Shown: positions 1 through 16,330, counted from the stretch's first letter. The stretch: DNA of 64,000 nucleotides from Taxillus chinensis (GCA_023512835.1 CM042090.1:22100148-22164147), one strand, 5' to 3'. Program-made: numbers and translations. The notes: a model not told the origin generated them from the letters alone.

Positions 1-322
1 TAGGGCTCCTCCATTTAACAACATATTACTAATTGAATACCTATTTAATGCGTCAGATATTTGATTTACCAAATGCCAGTATGCCCATGTTCAGATGGTG
101 CAGATAAATACAGAAATGTGCATACCAAAAATCGAATCTTACCGTATATTTGCAGTCTAAATTTCCAATTTTAGTTGCGCGAACCAAAAATACAAAAATG
201 TAGCAACCGATGGTTTTTACAGTGGCAATAAAGTTGATTAACAAAGAAGCAGGAACATCACCTCCATAACCAGAAACAGTCCCGTTCCAAAGAAAAACAC
301 AAGCACATCGAAGCAGTTGCCA

Positions 323-1800
323 CTAAGCCCTCCCCATGATATCGTGCAGGTTCTTCTCTCTCTTGCGCTTCGACCCACTCCGCTTCAACTTTGGTGCAGC
401 TGGTTGGAACGCATCATCGACTGACGAAGACGTAACTCCAGAGGCCCCACGATCGTTGCTGGCGGGAGCTATTGATTTTGACTCTGGTGCTTTCACGGCT
501 TTCGCTTTTGGCTTCCTGTTGGAGCCCTTGGAGCTCTTGGCGGCGACGGGGACGACCATGGCGTTTTGTTTGGGACTACTCGAGAAGCACTCCTTGGACG
601 CGTTCACGGTCTGCATCGACGTCACGCAGCACTCCTGCCAGCTGAGCTCCACGAGGTCGTGGATCACTTCCTCGAGGCCGAGGAAAGCCCCGGAGCAGAT
701 GTTCTCGCTCAGCGTCGACCGAGAAGGATCGATCGGATCGAGTGTGTTCACGGCATCAATCAAAACGTCCTGCGATTTCAACACAAAACCAAAAACAAAA
801 CGGTAGCTAGGTCGATTGATTTGAAACGAAGTCATCGGAAATGAGGCTTTTCAATCCTTTCTCTCTCACCCTCGCGGTCTTATGCATTTTCTTGAATCCA
901 TGCACGCAAATGATCTGCAAGCAACATTCGAAAAAAAAGAAGCCTAAACCTATCAGAAGTAGCTCCTAAATGGAATTACCAAAACGCTGCGATACAGCCA
1001 GAAAATAATTACGATCAACCAGAACCGACCTACTCGAAATTTTGGAAGAAAAGATAATTAGAACCGAGATATAAAAAGAGTAGGCAGGCTAAGCAAAAAA
1101 AGTGAAATCGACGAAGTTACTTGAAAATAGAAATCGAAGACTTGAAATGAAGATCAAGCATAAGCAAAAACACGTTTCTAACATAATAATCAGAACCGAG
1201 ATGTATATATGCGATTAAGCGGAAATTGGAAGACAACACAGCTGAAATGGTCGAATTCGTCAGAAAATAAAAATCACGAAGAGTCTATCTTTCATCAGAT
1301 TTAGCTCGCGAACGGTAGCGGTAGAATCGAGCTCGTAATCCATATAAATGAAGATCATCAAACTGCATATCAGAGCACATCTAATAACCTAATTGAAAAT
1401 GCCAGTGACAAAACCAGAACAGAGATGTGAAGATGCGATCAAACCGAGTTTGAATGAATTTAAAAAAAAAAAAAAAAAGAACACAACGAAAGCGGAGCAC
1501 ATTTATTATCAGATCTAGCACGCGAGTCTCAGTGGAAACGCTGAAATCCCATAGGCACGATGTTTGAAGTTTGAACCCTCCTCCCAAACAGAGTACATCT
1601 AATGACCTAATGGATGGGCAGTTGGAGAAGCAAATCGAAGCAAGATACAGGGATGATTATAAACACGTTACCTGATTGAGATAGTTGATTGAGAGATTGT
1701 TCGCATTGTGAGCCTGGACGAACTTCAAATACTCCTCCAGAGACATCCTTCCCCTCCCAAACGGCCGCAAGCCTCTCTTGGTGCTTTTCTTCGACTCCAT
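323..1800 (-). CDS. Small basic conserved plant protein, function unknown (3 exons, 206 aa)
   Basis: I rebuilt three exons: 1672-1800 (43 codons), 870-914 (15 codons) and 323-769 (148 codons plus stop). All junctions are phase 0 with GT-AG borders. The start at 1800 opens MESKKSTKRGLRPFGRGRMS, followed by an LEEYLKFVQ...LNYLNQ-like helix. The 45-bp middle exon supplies IICVHGFKKMHKTAR, and the last exon continues DVLIDAVNTLDPIDPSRSTL. The middle of the protein (about residues 20-110) looks like a folded helical domain with a WQECCVTSMQT segment. The tail (about 115-206) is Lys/Ser/Ala-rich, with KRSGSKRKREK near the end as a likely nuclear localisation signal. I recognise the pattern as a conserved plant protein of unknown function but cannot name it with confidence. 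Nuclear location is inference. The reading through the middle exon is strongly supported because it restores continuous, conserved-looking sequence. Confidence 0.8.
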
Positions 1801-4016
1801 CTGTGTGTGTGTGAGTGTGTGTGTTCTTGATTCAAGTGCGCTTATACAACACCTCGATCCGTTCCAACCGTTTGAATGTTGAAGGGAGAGAGGCGGGGGT
1901 CACGCGAATTTGTTATCTCACGAGACGTCACAGGCGGTACGGTACAGTGAAAGGCGTCGACGTGGCATACCCATACGGATGATATCGATGGATAAATGAT
2001 TCATTCCAGGCTCGTTCACTGCTCTACTCCCCTTTCTTTCAATTCAAGTAAAACACGCGCGCGCGGGTAGTCACTAGTTTTCGAACCTTTATTATTTTTA
2101 ATATAAGAAAATCATATGATTATATATATATATAAAGAAAAATAATTAATGTAAACAATTTTTATATGCTAACGCATGTATCTAACATTACATATCTCAC
2201 TCACGATTTTGTTTTGTCACATAAGCTGACATTTCCCGATGCAATTTTATTACATTAAACTACCGTTGACTCACTCAAAATGTTCATAATATTTGTCGTT
2301 AAAAATTAATAATTTAAAGCCATATAAGTGAGTATGTTCATATCTTTCTCTTTATATATATATATATATATATAACGTTATTATTATCGTATGTATGTAG
2401 AGAGCAGATGAAAATTTGAGATTCAAGGAGCTATTCCATTGAGAGCATTCGTAGTAGTTTTTGTATAATTAAATTTTCTTTATAATTTATGAAAAAAATA
2501 TGCAAGCTTGTCAAAAACTCATTCACATCAAATTACTTAAAATGAAATATAGGGATATGAAATAAATAATAAATTTATATATTTAGAAATTTACTATTCA
2601 TTCATATTTTTTTTTATAATTTTTAATATATATTATTATACTCGTAATATTTTTACTGATAATAATAAATAAAAAAAATAAAAGAAAAATAATATAATAT
2701 AAATTAATGAATAAATATAGATAAAAATAAAGAATAAAATATTTGATATTTTTAAAAAATAATTAAATTATATATTATTTATTTTTAAAAATAAGAATAA
2801 AAATATTAAAATTAATATGAATGCTCTAATGTAGTATGGATATTCGTAGACTTTGGATAAAAGTTGTCTGTGGTATTCGAAACCAAATGGACAGTGCATT
2901 GGATTGGAAAGAAGAAAAAAGAAAAAAGAAAAAAAAGGAAAAAGAGATAAGGATATTTTGGGAAAAAAGATTTTCCATTAAATGAGGGATTGGGCCATCT
3001 TTATATGCTAACAAATCAACCACGAATTGAGAACAGGGTAGGTAATAGCCATTTTGAGATCCATGCCTAGGTCACAAACGAGATCTAATTGCATGCCTCA
3101 GCCTCGTAAGCCTGGAAGGGTTTGGTGGGGAAAAAGGGGCTAACCGTCTGATATAATTTACCAACACATAACCCAACCCCTAAAAAAAAAGGAGAAGAAG
3201 AAAAGGCCTCTCTTTTGCTCCACACGAAGGGGTCACTACGCTGCATTGGATCCCTTTTGTCCTTTTGGCCCTCTCGACTGGACCCAACTGGTCTCTCCAT
3301 GCAAAAGCCAACCTTGGCCTTGGGATCCTACAATAATAATAAGTCATCATTTTTTGTCTATGGCAAAGTACAACATTCTATTATATATCTATATATCTAT
3401 ATATCTATATATGTGGATGATAAGATGCTAGCACCAAAATGTTGGCCACAGGAAGTCACCACTTTCAATTTAATACGGTTTTCATTCAAAAAGTTTCTAT
3501 TTTACTCACTGCAGTCAAGGGGAGAAAAACTGAACAAATTCCACCACCAATGTCAGTGTGTGACTGACCGTGTGAGCTCTACCAACTTTTTTTGAATTGA
3601 ATAATATAGTTTATAAGTTTCTATTGGGTTGGGATTGCATGTACATTAAATCTCTGATTCTAACAGACTATAGTATTATTAAACCGCAACTTAAGTTTGA
3701 TGTTTAAATCATGAGTTTCAACCATGATGATCATGCTGCTCCCTTTAGCACACTTTTTTCAACGTGATTTCAGACGATGTTTTTAAAACTCTAAGTTGAC
3801 AAAACCCAAGTTCAAGGCTCCATAAACTCAGAAGTTGGTAGTGTTAGGGATTAAACTGCTGTGCTGGAATGGTGTAAATTTTTTCTCATCAAAGCTCTTG
3901 GCCCAAAATTATAATGTATTAATAATAGTGAAGTTAAATATAACATATTTTAATAAGACCTTTGAAACCAAACAAAACCAAGAACCATGAAAAAAGAAGA
4001 GTTCATATCCCATATG

Positions 4017-4067
<51 letters not shown>

Positions 4068-4308
4068 ATGCTAAACAATCAATTAATGCTTTTCCGGAGG
4101 GAATCGTGACAGTCAAATTTTAATAAGACGGCAACTAAATTGAATGAATAAATAAAACTTGCAAATAGGAAACTAGACGCTACTTCTGTACGAATTATTG
4201 GGCAGCTGATTATGTCACAGCCACACCTGGCAATTGTTTGTGATGGATAATCAATGGCAATATTAGTCCTGCGGATTGGCAGAGCAAATCGTGAAAGGAC
4301 CTTCATAC
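1801..4308. other. Intergenic, AT-rich
   Basis: No gene found. The 5' flank of the minus-strand gene ending at 1800 has a GT-rich microsatellite (about 1801-1825). The rest is AT-rich with (TA)n runs at about 2354-2374 and 4022-4062, and an AT-rich stretch at about 2560-2830 that shares short motifs with the dispersed repeat family at 15.9 and 33.6 kb. The segment at 2990-3600 is less AT-rich but shows no coding pattern I can support. Confidence 0.6.
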
Positions 4309-7300
4309 TTATAAACTGTAATGCCTCACAGAGTACTCCAACACTTGATGGCTAGGACAGACCATCTCCTTGATCTTGCCTCCATTTTTGTAGATCATAA
4401 ATGTCGGGACAATTCTTATGCTCTCAGCCTTTGCTAATGCGGGACACTGCTCCACATCCACCTTCATTCAAAAACAACAACTGTTCACAACTTTATATTT
4501 CCGGTAGATGACATGTCAAATATAAGCTGGGGAAACTTTAACCAATATATTTTGATGATTTAAAGTATGCCAAGGGCCCAGGTTTTAAACTTCTAATAAT
4601 ATGATTTTACATGCAAAACAGATGTAAATGCACACCAATTTATTTTTTCAATAGATGACATGGAAAATATAAGCCGAGGAAAGTAAGAAAAGAATATATT
4701 TTGATGATTTAAAGCAAGCCATGGGGCCGGGTTTTGAACTTCTAATAATGATTCTATATGCAAAACAGATGTAAATGCACGCCAATCCCAAGTAAATTCG
4801 CGGTATGAACTATCATAATAATAACAATAGCATGTCAAAGCTAATAATAGGCAATCCTACCTTGAGAAAATTTACAGAAGGATATCGAGCACAGAGTACA
4901 TTTATAAACGGGGATATCTGTTCGCAGTGTTGGTTGGTTGCTGCTTTGAAATGTACCACAGAAACGCCTGAAATTTAAAACGAACTCAGGATGGAATTGC
5001 GCGTCTAATTCAGAGAGACAGAGAGAGAATGTTCTGTGGAAAAGAAACGAGCACACGCACCAGTAGAGGATATTGCAGCCTTAAATTGATCAAAACCAGA
5101 AATTTCTTCCACTTCACCACCAAACTTCAAATTATGAACTTCCTCCCCCCGCAATTTTTTCAAGGCAACTTGTGCATGAAACAACGATTCAGCCACCTCA
5201 TTGTCTCCTGGAAGTTCCCTTCTCAAAATATCATAATCTTTCACTGCTTCTTCCCATCTTTCAAGCTGTAAAATTCATATAACTGATGATATTTCAAGAA
5301 AAGATAAACAAAAATTTACTGCACAGACAACCCCACCCATAACACAACAACAAAAAAAAAAAAAGTACAAACAAACTTACAAAATCACCTTTCCATTTGA
5401 AACAGCCCTTCGAAGAAGGGCTTTGATGTAATTGGGTTGAATCCGAAGGGCTTGGTTACAGTCCTCAACAGATTTTTCCCACAGGCCAAGCTTAGACCAG
5501 CAAACGGCTCTATTGCAATACAGAACAGAGTTGTATTTATCGTGTTTGAGGCCTTCTTCATATGCCAAGCAGGCCTCATCGAATTTTCCTAAACTGAAGA
5601 GATCATTACCTCGAGCACGAGCTCTAGCCACCAACTTTACATTATTCAGAAATACAGCAACCTCAATATTGCTGGAATCAATCACCCCTGCCTTTTCCAT
5701 TGCTGCAACTGCATTCTCAAACCTGCAGAAAGAATAACTCATTCATCCCCAGTACTACAAAGAAGGTACCTGCTATTTTCATTGCGTAACTTCATTTATT
5801 GGGGCTCACCTTCCCATTGCCATATCAACCTGTGCTCTGACGTACAGCACATAGGCCACTGAAAGAATCCCAAAGAACTTAACTTGTGAGCAAGAAGGTG
5901 AATAAGGTTCTAATTTCGTAATTTTGGTTAAGATAGAATCCGCATCTTCAAGCCGATGGAGCTTTAACAGGGCTTCTGCTTTACAAGAAAGGAGCTGTAA
6001 ATTTCATTGAAACCATTTCAGGCAGCCTGGAATTTGATTTATATTACTTTTGCATCCAATTAGAACAAATTCAACACTATAGACCACCATTTTCATAATA
6101 AGTCATCAACCCTATATATACATTTTGATTTATAACCTAAATAAACATGAAATGGACACACAAACGTATATATAAGCGAATTAAAGGTTTGATGATCATA
6201 TTAACCTGCAAACAAGAATCAGCTCCAGCCATTATAGCTGCGTCACATTCCCTCAGTGCACTCTTCCAATCACTGATCTTGCGGGCATCTGCACATTGAA
6301 TCAAATGCTTCTCCAAGGCATGAAACTTCAGCAATTCAGCAGGATCTGTTTGTAGCCCAGGAACAAAAAGGTGGGTCCTGGCTTTTTCCACCAACCCCAT
6401 CCTATTAAATATGGTGAAATATTATAAGCAATTGAAAATTTTCAGGTTAGAGCATATGAAAAGACTTAACTCATTACAATCCATGCGCATCATAAATATA
6501 AATAAGTTCTTGCAATTCAAATGTGAAACAGGTAATGATTTCTTATTATTTGATCTCCATATATCAAATTAGAACATCATAGGGTTCACTTAGCATGCCA
6601 ATTTGAAGTAATAGGACCCACTTAACAAGGAAACTAAAATGACCTTTACCCTAGATATAAAACAAGTAATTAACCCCGAATCCTACATCTGGGACTCATA
6701 CACATCAGTCAAACACGCCATTCTTATAAAACAAAATGTAGAAATCCAATAAGAGCCCAAAAGACTAATACACTCTTAACTTCGACAATATGGCATTTTG
6801 TTCATTCACATCGGAGGAAACGGACCCAAGTACAATGTGCAACAGAAACAAATAACAGCACCGTAAAAACATGACGTACACCACAACGAAGAAGGATTTC
6901 CCCTGCACAACAACAACAACAACAACTATCGAAGCCGCAGAGAAACACGGCATTAAACACGATGCAAAGAAAAACAACATAAAAAAATCACACCAGAATG
7001 ATACTTCCACCTTGAAATAAAACATGAACCACAATGATAGGATTTAAAAAAAAAAAAAAAAACTACAACTACAACGACAAGCAGAGAATTTCCTCACACA
7101 CCGCATAAAAAGGGACGCCAGACGCAGGTGAGCCCGCCCATAACTTGGATCCAACCTCACCGCCCCCTGGCACTCCTTGACAGCCTCGCCCAGCTTCCCC
7201 AGCGCTGTCAGCGCCGCGGCCCGGTTGCTCCGGCACGCCGCATTCTCCGGCTGAAGCTCGATCGCTCTATCGTATAATGCCAAAGCCTCCGCGAAATGGC

Positions 7301-7970
7301 CCCTCCTGTACTGCTCGTTCCCAGCCCTCTTCAGTTCCTCCGGATCAGGACTCCCTCCCCCCCGCTTCGTCACCGCCGAGTCAGTCCCACTCCCGCCTCC
7401 GCCGCGCATGACGCTCCCGTGGCCGTACTTCCCCATCCCGGAGCCGAGCACGTCGGTCCTTCCGGCAGCGGTCCGAGCTGCGGCCATGCCGGTCTTGGGG
7501 AGCTTCCCGGAAGGAAAAATGTTGCCGCTGGGAAACACGGCAGAGGTCGGACTCGGATTAGAAGTGACGGACGAAGCGGCGCCGCCTCCGCCGCCATTGC
7601 AGCCGCAGGAACCGGAATTGGTGCTGCTCCCGCCGCTACTGCCACTGAAGTTGAAATTTCCACCGGAGAATATCAGCGGAGGACCCATGGATTTGGATCT
7701 CCGGTGTCCCGGCGGCATCGAGTCAGGGGGTTTGGCGGCGGATCTGACGTGTTCCGCCGTGTTGGAGCAGTTCCTCGGCGCGGGCCTGCCGGAGACAACG
7801 GAGCCGGAGGAGGTTGAACTGCCGCTGCTGGTGGGGGAGGCGGAGGGGGGAGAGGAGGAGGCCCGGTTTGAGAGCGGGGAGCTCAGATCGAGCTCTCGGA
7901 AATCGGGCTTGTTGTCGTGCGAATCAGCGTAGAAGAGGGAGTCGTCCATTGACTTGCCGGATCGCAACAT
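4309..7970 (-). CDS. TTL1-like: TPR repeat-containing thioredoxin-like protein, TTL1-type (7 exons, 682 aa)
   Basis: Exons: 7102-7970, 6206-6401, 5810-5994, 5389-5722, 5061-5265, 4861-4967, 4309-4461; they total 683 codons and all phases close. Residues 1-205 are a Ser/Gly/Pro-rich disordered region with the family motifs [24 protein letters not shown] and [19 protein letters not shown] units start near residue 211 ([16 protein letters not shown]) and recur at about 245-290, 330-420 and 435-530. A thioredoxin-like domain fills about 575-682. Its active site reads NQHCEQ, so the CxxC pair is incomplete, as is usual in this family; it is probably a protein-interaction module rather than a disulfide oxidoreductase. 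Arabidopsis TTL proteins act in abscisic acid and osmotic stress responses, brassinosteroid signalling and cellulose synthase regulation. I chose the start at 7970 because it matches the family N-terminus; an in-frame upstream ATG at 8066 adds a hydrophobic stretch not expected in the family. Confidence 0.93.
4505..4785. repeat. Imperfect tandem duplication (about 146-bp unit) in the last TTL intron
   Basis: Two adjacent copies, about 4505-4636 and 4651-4785, share the start TAGATGACATG, the centre ATATTTTGATGATTTAAAG and the end CAAAACAGATGTAAATGCAC. The repeat lies wholly within the intron between 4462 and 4860 and leaves the splice sites untouched. Confidence 0.85.
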
Positions 7971-9156
7971 GTTGGAGGCTCTAACTTGTAACAATGTCGA
8001 TATTGTGTTAACAGCCGTACGACAAAACAACAACAAAGAAGAACACCACGACGACAACGACAACAATGGTGGGAAGCGGCGAGGCGTGAACGAGCGTGAG
8101 TGGGTGGGTGGGTGGTGGTTCGATTAAAACTTGAATCCAATTATTTATATTTTCAGAGATGGGATTGGTTTGGATTTAAAATAAAACGAGTAATCGAAAT
8201 ATTGGAATGGAGATGGAGATCTCGTGATTTAAGAGGGAAGGAAGCAAAGAATGAATGCGCTTTGCGAGCTAGAGAGAGAGAGAGAGTGTGTGTGTGTGTG
8301 TGTTTGTGTGTGACAGAGAGAGAGAGAAACAATAACCCAGTGATATTTATTATTATTATTTAAAAAAAAAAAAGCAGAGAAAGTGCGTGTGTAGAGAGAG
8401 AGAGAGAGAGATATTTTAATTATTTTGTCTTTGCGTTGCGGCTATTTTCTCGGCCCTTTTTTAATTACTGTTATTAGCTGCAACTTCACGAGACACCACT
8501 TCGATTCTATTCTCTTTCGTGCCTCTCTAGATGGGTTAAGTTGTTATTTAATCAATTATTAATTAATTGACAGTTTTTTAAATTTAATCCTCATTAATTC
8601 AATAATATCAACACAAACTAAAATATATAATTTTTAATACATAATAATCAAATAAATTCTTATCATTAAAAATACCTTTCAATTAAAAGGCATTCAATAT
8701 ATTGTTCCTACGCCACAATCATTTTTACTACTTTCTCATTTTCGACCATTCTTACGCGAATTTTAAAATTTGCCTACCATTTTTTTTAGTGAAAAAGCTA
8801 CATGTTGAAAAAAACAAGATGAGAAAATAAAATATGAGCAAAAATATTTAATGCAAAAAAATATATTAGTATAAGAAAAGATGAGCAAAACAAAAACAAT
8901 ATGAGACAACTACAGGTCGATAAAAACAAATACTAACAAAAAAACAATGCGAAATTGCAAAAAACAATGCCAAATTGATAAAACAATTTAATACAACATA
9001 CAATATGAAAAAAAAATGTAATATTAATATGAGAACAAATCATAAACTACAATTTTCCGAAAAACAATGCAATACCAAAAAAAACTTGATTATTTTGCTC
9101 CGATGCCAAATTGATAGCATTTGATTAATACAATATGTTGGATGCCGCGCACAAAA

Positions 9157-9211
<55 letters not shown>

Positions 9212-10480
9212 CGAATACTGATGTATGAACCGTAATAATATTTTAAACTTTTTTATACCAATTATTTACAAATAAAATTATCACTCGCTGTCAATTTAAA
9301 TAAAATCATCGACTAAGTTTCATAATCGCTTTTCACCAACTGATTTTGAAAAAAAGTGAAATGTTTTGGTTCCTTATTATTATTATTTGTTGTGTGTGTG
9401 AGAAAATTACGCGGACCTCTTTTATTTGAGAAATGATATTGGTACATTTTTCTTCTTGATTTACGCATAATTATGATCCGCTTTCATGAAATGGTTTTAA
9501 AAAATTACGGTTACTCTTCAAAATTTTTAAAAACAAGAATTTAGCGAAAAAGACAAACAATCTTTTTTGGTATTTGATGATGCAAATTTGGCCTCAATTT
9601 TAGACAACTTTGACTTCAAATACTAAACAAAGTTAATGTCAAATTTTGACAACCATACCCAATACAAATCTTATGTTTAGTGTGATTGTTAAAATCTCAC
9701 AGCAAAGTCTTGTTTTAAATGTTAAAATTATCCAAAAGTATGATTTCTGAATTCTTAGATATTTAATTGCAATTATTAATCATTATTAGGGAGACAATAA
9801 ATATGACCTTAGAAGGTGAAATCTTCCGTCTCAATCAATATTTGTGCGTTTTTTTAGTCATAATCACGGTTTGAGTTTAATTAACATAATATTATAACAG
9901 CTTGAAAATTTGGATACAATGCTTTAAAAAAAATTAAAACTGCAACATTAATGTATAAATGCAACCATCTTTTGATAAATATATTTATGACTAATGTTAC
10001 GTATTAATATTACACGAGTGAATAACTGTGACAATATAACAATATATCATATCATCGAAAAAATCGAATAAATAAATTATAATTATTCATATCATTCATA
10101 ATTTGAGGGGCTTTCGGATCAGTCATAAATAAATCAGTTGTACAAAATTTTGTTACATTAGGTAATTGGGGCTTTCAGATCATATTAATAAAATATTTTT
10201 AAAAAAAACCAAAAATTATATCAAAAAATTTTAGCTATCTTTTTTTTTAATGGATGTTTTAAAAAAACATGAAAAATCACTAAGCTTATCAAGTCGTTTC
10301 TGTAGCGCAACTAATTAGGATTAGGTTCACTGATCTCTTTATTTTAGTATTTTATGATTATTTAAAAAATTAGTCATTAAATTATAATATGTATGGCCGA
10401 TAAAATTTTATCGAAATAATATTCTCACTATATTTAATTTGCTATACTAAATTACGGATGGATTGCCAACATGTAAGTCT
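7971..10480. other. TTL 5' flank and AT-rich intergenic DNA
   Basis: Immediately upstream of the TTL start are CAA/ACG-rich 5' UTR-like sequence, then GA and GT microsatellites at about 8270-8335 and 8394-8412, typical of plant promoter and leader regions. Beyond 8500 the sequence is AT-rich. It holds loosely repeated ACAATG/AAATTG motifs around 8900-9070 and a pure (TA)n tract at about 9159-9209. No coding pattern seen. Confidence 0.6.
9159..9209. repeat. (TA)n microsatellite
   Basis: A pure TA tract of about 50 nt in intergenic AT-rich DNA; a similar tract lies at 4022-4062. Confidence 0.9.
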
Positions 10481-10494
10481 AGAAAAATCCCTCT

Positions 10495-10572
10495 CCGAGC
10501 CGACCGCAAGAGTCGAACACGAGCATCTATGCCCAGGCAGCATGCCGCTTGCCATCCGAACGACCCCCGTGG
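10495..10572 (-). mobile_element. Candidate tRNA-derived SINE head
   Basis: On the minus strand an A-box-like GGATGGCAAGCGG (about 10544-10556) is followed about 35 nt later by a B-box-like GTGTTCGACTCTTGC (10506-10520). That spacing is tRNA-like, but no intact cloverleaf or acceptor stem is present. The segment is an isolated GC-rich patch in very AT-rich DNA. This fits the pol III-promoter head of a plant SINE; the tail boundary is not clear. Confidence 0.45.
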
Positions 10573-10959
10573 GGCAATATACATTCCTACTTTTTTTGAA
10601 AGCATGACTTTTTTCAAAATTTATAAATACAGATAAATTTTAATTACTTATAACTAATTTTAAATTAATCAAAATCACTATTCTAAAGAATATTATTTTT
10701 TAAAAAATAATATTATTCTAACAAACATCCCTTATTAACTTCATCAAATGCAATGTTAGAATTTAATTAAAAGTATTAACTTTTAAGTATATCCCTGGGT
10801 GAGTCCGCACGGCCCAAATTCATTACACTGGACAGGGACTTCCCCAACTGGCGAAAGTACCCCGTGGCCATCAGCACTGCTAGCAACTCTATAGAGCTGT
10901 TGTTGTCGAAGACGACAGCAAAAAGGGTGATAATGATGACCGAGTCCTAGTCCTACCTG

Positions 10960-11300
10960 GAAGGAGAGATTTGAGCACGCCACTTGATGGGTTTGAAGAA
11001 TTGAGCCAGTACGGTGAGAAGAATTCATCCGATGTAGCTTATATCCAGGTGTAGGAATCCCTGACGTACAAGGCGCTATGCCAAAAAACCTGCGCCTCCT
11101 GCGTCTTTCGCCTCCTTATGGTTTTAGCGGCTACATCACCGCCATTGAAGACGCAATTAAGCTCCAACAGTGGATGGTTGAGTCCCTAGGGGTGGTTCAT
11201 GCACTTCGCGAACATAATGACGTTGATATGGCCGTGTTGTTCGGCCAAACAAACCCTCACAGTGACGCTTATGAAAAATGGGTTACGGGATAGGGTGCTA
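10960..11300. pseudogene. Degenerate GC-rich fragment downstream of KARI copy 1
   Basis: Sequence from GGAGAGATTTGAGCA onward aligns with 23103-23460, the matching position downstream of KARI copy 2. Shared blocks include TTGATGGGTTTGAAGAATTG and TTGAAGACGCAAT. Neither copy gives a long open frame that agrees with the other, so I read this as a decayed coding fragment carried along in the segmental duplication. The parent gene is not recognised. Confidence 0.5.
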
Positions 11301-11657
11301 GGACAAAGGCAGCGAGGCCTAGGAGAGCTTTCAGCCAAGTTAGGACAAGCAAGTTGGTACGAGCAAGTTGGTCAATGGATCGAGAAATGGTAAAAGTTGT
11401 AAATCACAAGCATTGGACACAACTTATTCAGATACATCCCTACAAAACCCGAGGACTTGTTTACGTAACAAGAAAAATACACATTACGCAATTCTAGGCA
11501 TTCCAAGTGCAAGCAGAAAATAAAATCATATCTAGTAGAAGAACATCATTCTTAGGAGATAACTATATAGTACTCGACTAAATGAACAGAATTACTAAAT
11601 CCCCCTACCCTTGAAAAGGGATTCAGCTGGGGTGGTTGTTCGAGCGTGTTTCGCTGT

Positions 11658-15172
<3,515 letters not shown>

Positions 15173-15210
15173 GAATGAGTCTGACCGAGGCTAGGGGGAG
15201 AGGGGCAAGG

Positions 15211-15222
15211 TTTTATATACTA
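15211..15222 (-). promoter_or_regulatory. TATA-like box of KARI copy 1
   Basis: On the minus strand, CTAGTATATAAAACC lies about 40 nt upstream of the ATG at 15172. It sits in a block conserved with copy 2, where the matching site reads CTAGTATATGAAACC. The leader would be very short if transcription starts about 30 nt downstream, so the assignment is tentative. Confidence 0.45.
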
Positions 15223-15488
15223 GGGTCTTTGCATTAGTGCGAGTGTGCCTCTCCTCGGCCAAGGGCATTTTCGTATTTTACTGCGTAGGGTGGAGCTGAG
15301 CTATAGAGATGGTCGTGACTCCCCATTATTATAATATATATATATATATGAGCTCTGAAACATACTCTATATATACCATTCGTTTATATTCTTATTAAAA
15401 CAAAATTTTGATAAGAATTAATTTCGAAATAATATTATTTATATATAATTATATATATAGTATGAGAATTAGTAGTGAACTATATAAA

Positions 15489-15695
15489 AAATTTAATAAA
15501 TTTATTTACGGAAATGATATTAGTCATCAATGATATTTAAAATTTATGTTTTAATTATAAATTTTATTAAAATTTTAACATAAGATATTGATTAATCAAA
15601 TTTAACTAAACATTATCTTAAAATTTAAAATTTTAATAAAATTTATAATTAAATTATAATTTATGATTAATATTATTCATTTATTATATATATTA
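15489..15695. repeat. Foldback (MITE-like) AT-rich element
   Basis: A perfect inverted pair of about 28 nt (15550-15577 against about 15626-15653) is extended on both sides by imperfect pairing, with a short loop around 15578-15620. The outer left arm starts near AATTTAATAAATTTATTTAC, a sequence also found at the edge of the foldback at 31759-31885. Confidence 0.6.
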
Positions 15696-15924
15696 CAATT
15701 TTTAACTATGCTTTCAATTTTGAGTGTGCGTCTCTTATTGGCTAAAGGCATTTTGGTAGTTTAGAAAGCGTTTGATAAAATAATATTATTTTAAAAAATA
15801 AAATTATTTTTGAAAACAGTAAACTGAAAATTTTTAAAATTTTGAAGGTGATAAAAATTATCTAAACCTAGTATTTTTAAAAATAATCACATTTACAAAA
15901 AAAAAGGCCAAACAAGACCCTTAG

Positions 15925-16330
15925 AGCACTAGTAACATATTTTCTATTGAAGTCTGTTTTTTTATATTTATGAAAAAAAAATTAAAAAGTCATAAAATTA
16001 TTCCTACAACAAATGCCCTATATTTAACTTTTTTTATATGATTTGTATAATTTTTGTTAATATATTTAGAAGTATTATTTACTTTATATAATTTTTTTCT
16101 TAAATTTCTCTTTCATGTTTCTTATAATATTTTCTTTGCTTCATATTAAATTATAAAAATTATTATTAAATAAAAACAAGTATAAAATATTACTTTAATG
16201 ATATATAGATTAATTTTAAAAATCTATTGTATTGTATATTTATATATGAAAGCAAAAATAACTTAAATATGTAAAATTAGAAAAAATGATTAAAAAGTTA
16301 TTATTCGTGCTCTTAGATCATTTACAACAA
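15925..16330. repeat. Dispersed AT-rich repeat, copy A
   Basis: It begins near TTAGAGCACTAGTAACA and ends near CGTGCTCTTA, so it has short terminal inverted similarity (TTAGAGCAC against TAAGAGCAC). The interior (AAAATATTACTTTAATGATA, TTCATATTAAAT, ATGTAAAAT) matches 33585-33975 and in part 32700-32925. It is probably a non-autonomous DNA element. Confidence 0.55.

Noticed and set aside
323..844. Plus-strand ORFs at 336-806 and 566-844
   Set aside because: They are antisense to the last exon of the minus-strand gene, whose three exons join into a coherent protein.
7296..7932. Long plus-strand open frames opposite TTL exon 1
   Set aside because: They are antisense shadows of a GC-rich exon; the peptides are low-complexity Pro/Arg/Gly and match no family, while the minus strand gives clear TTL motifs.
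7971..8066. Upstream in-frame ATG for TTL giving a signal-peptide-like extension
   Set aside because: The family begins near the downstream ATG and TTL proteins are not secreted; the hydrophobic stretch comes from CAA/ACG-rich leader sequence.
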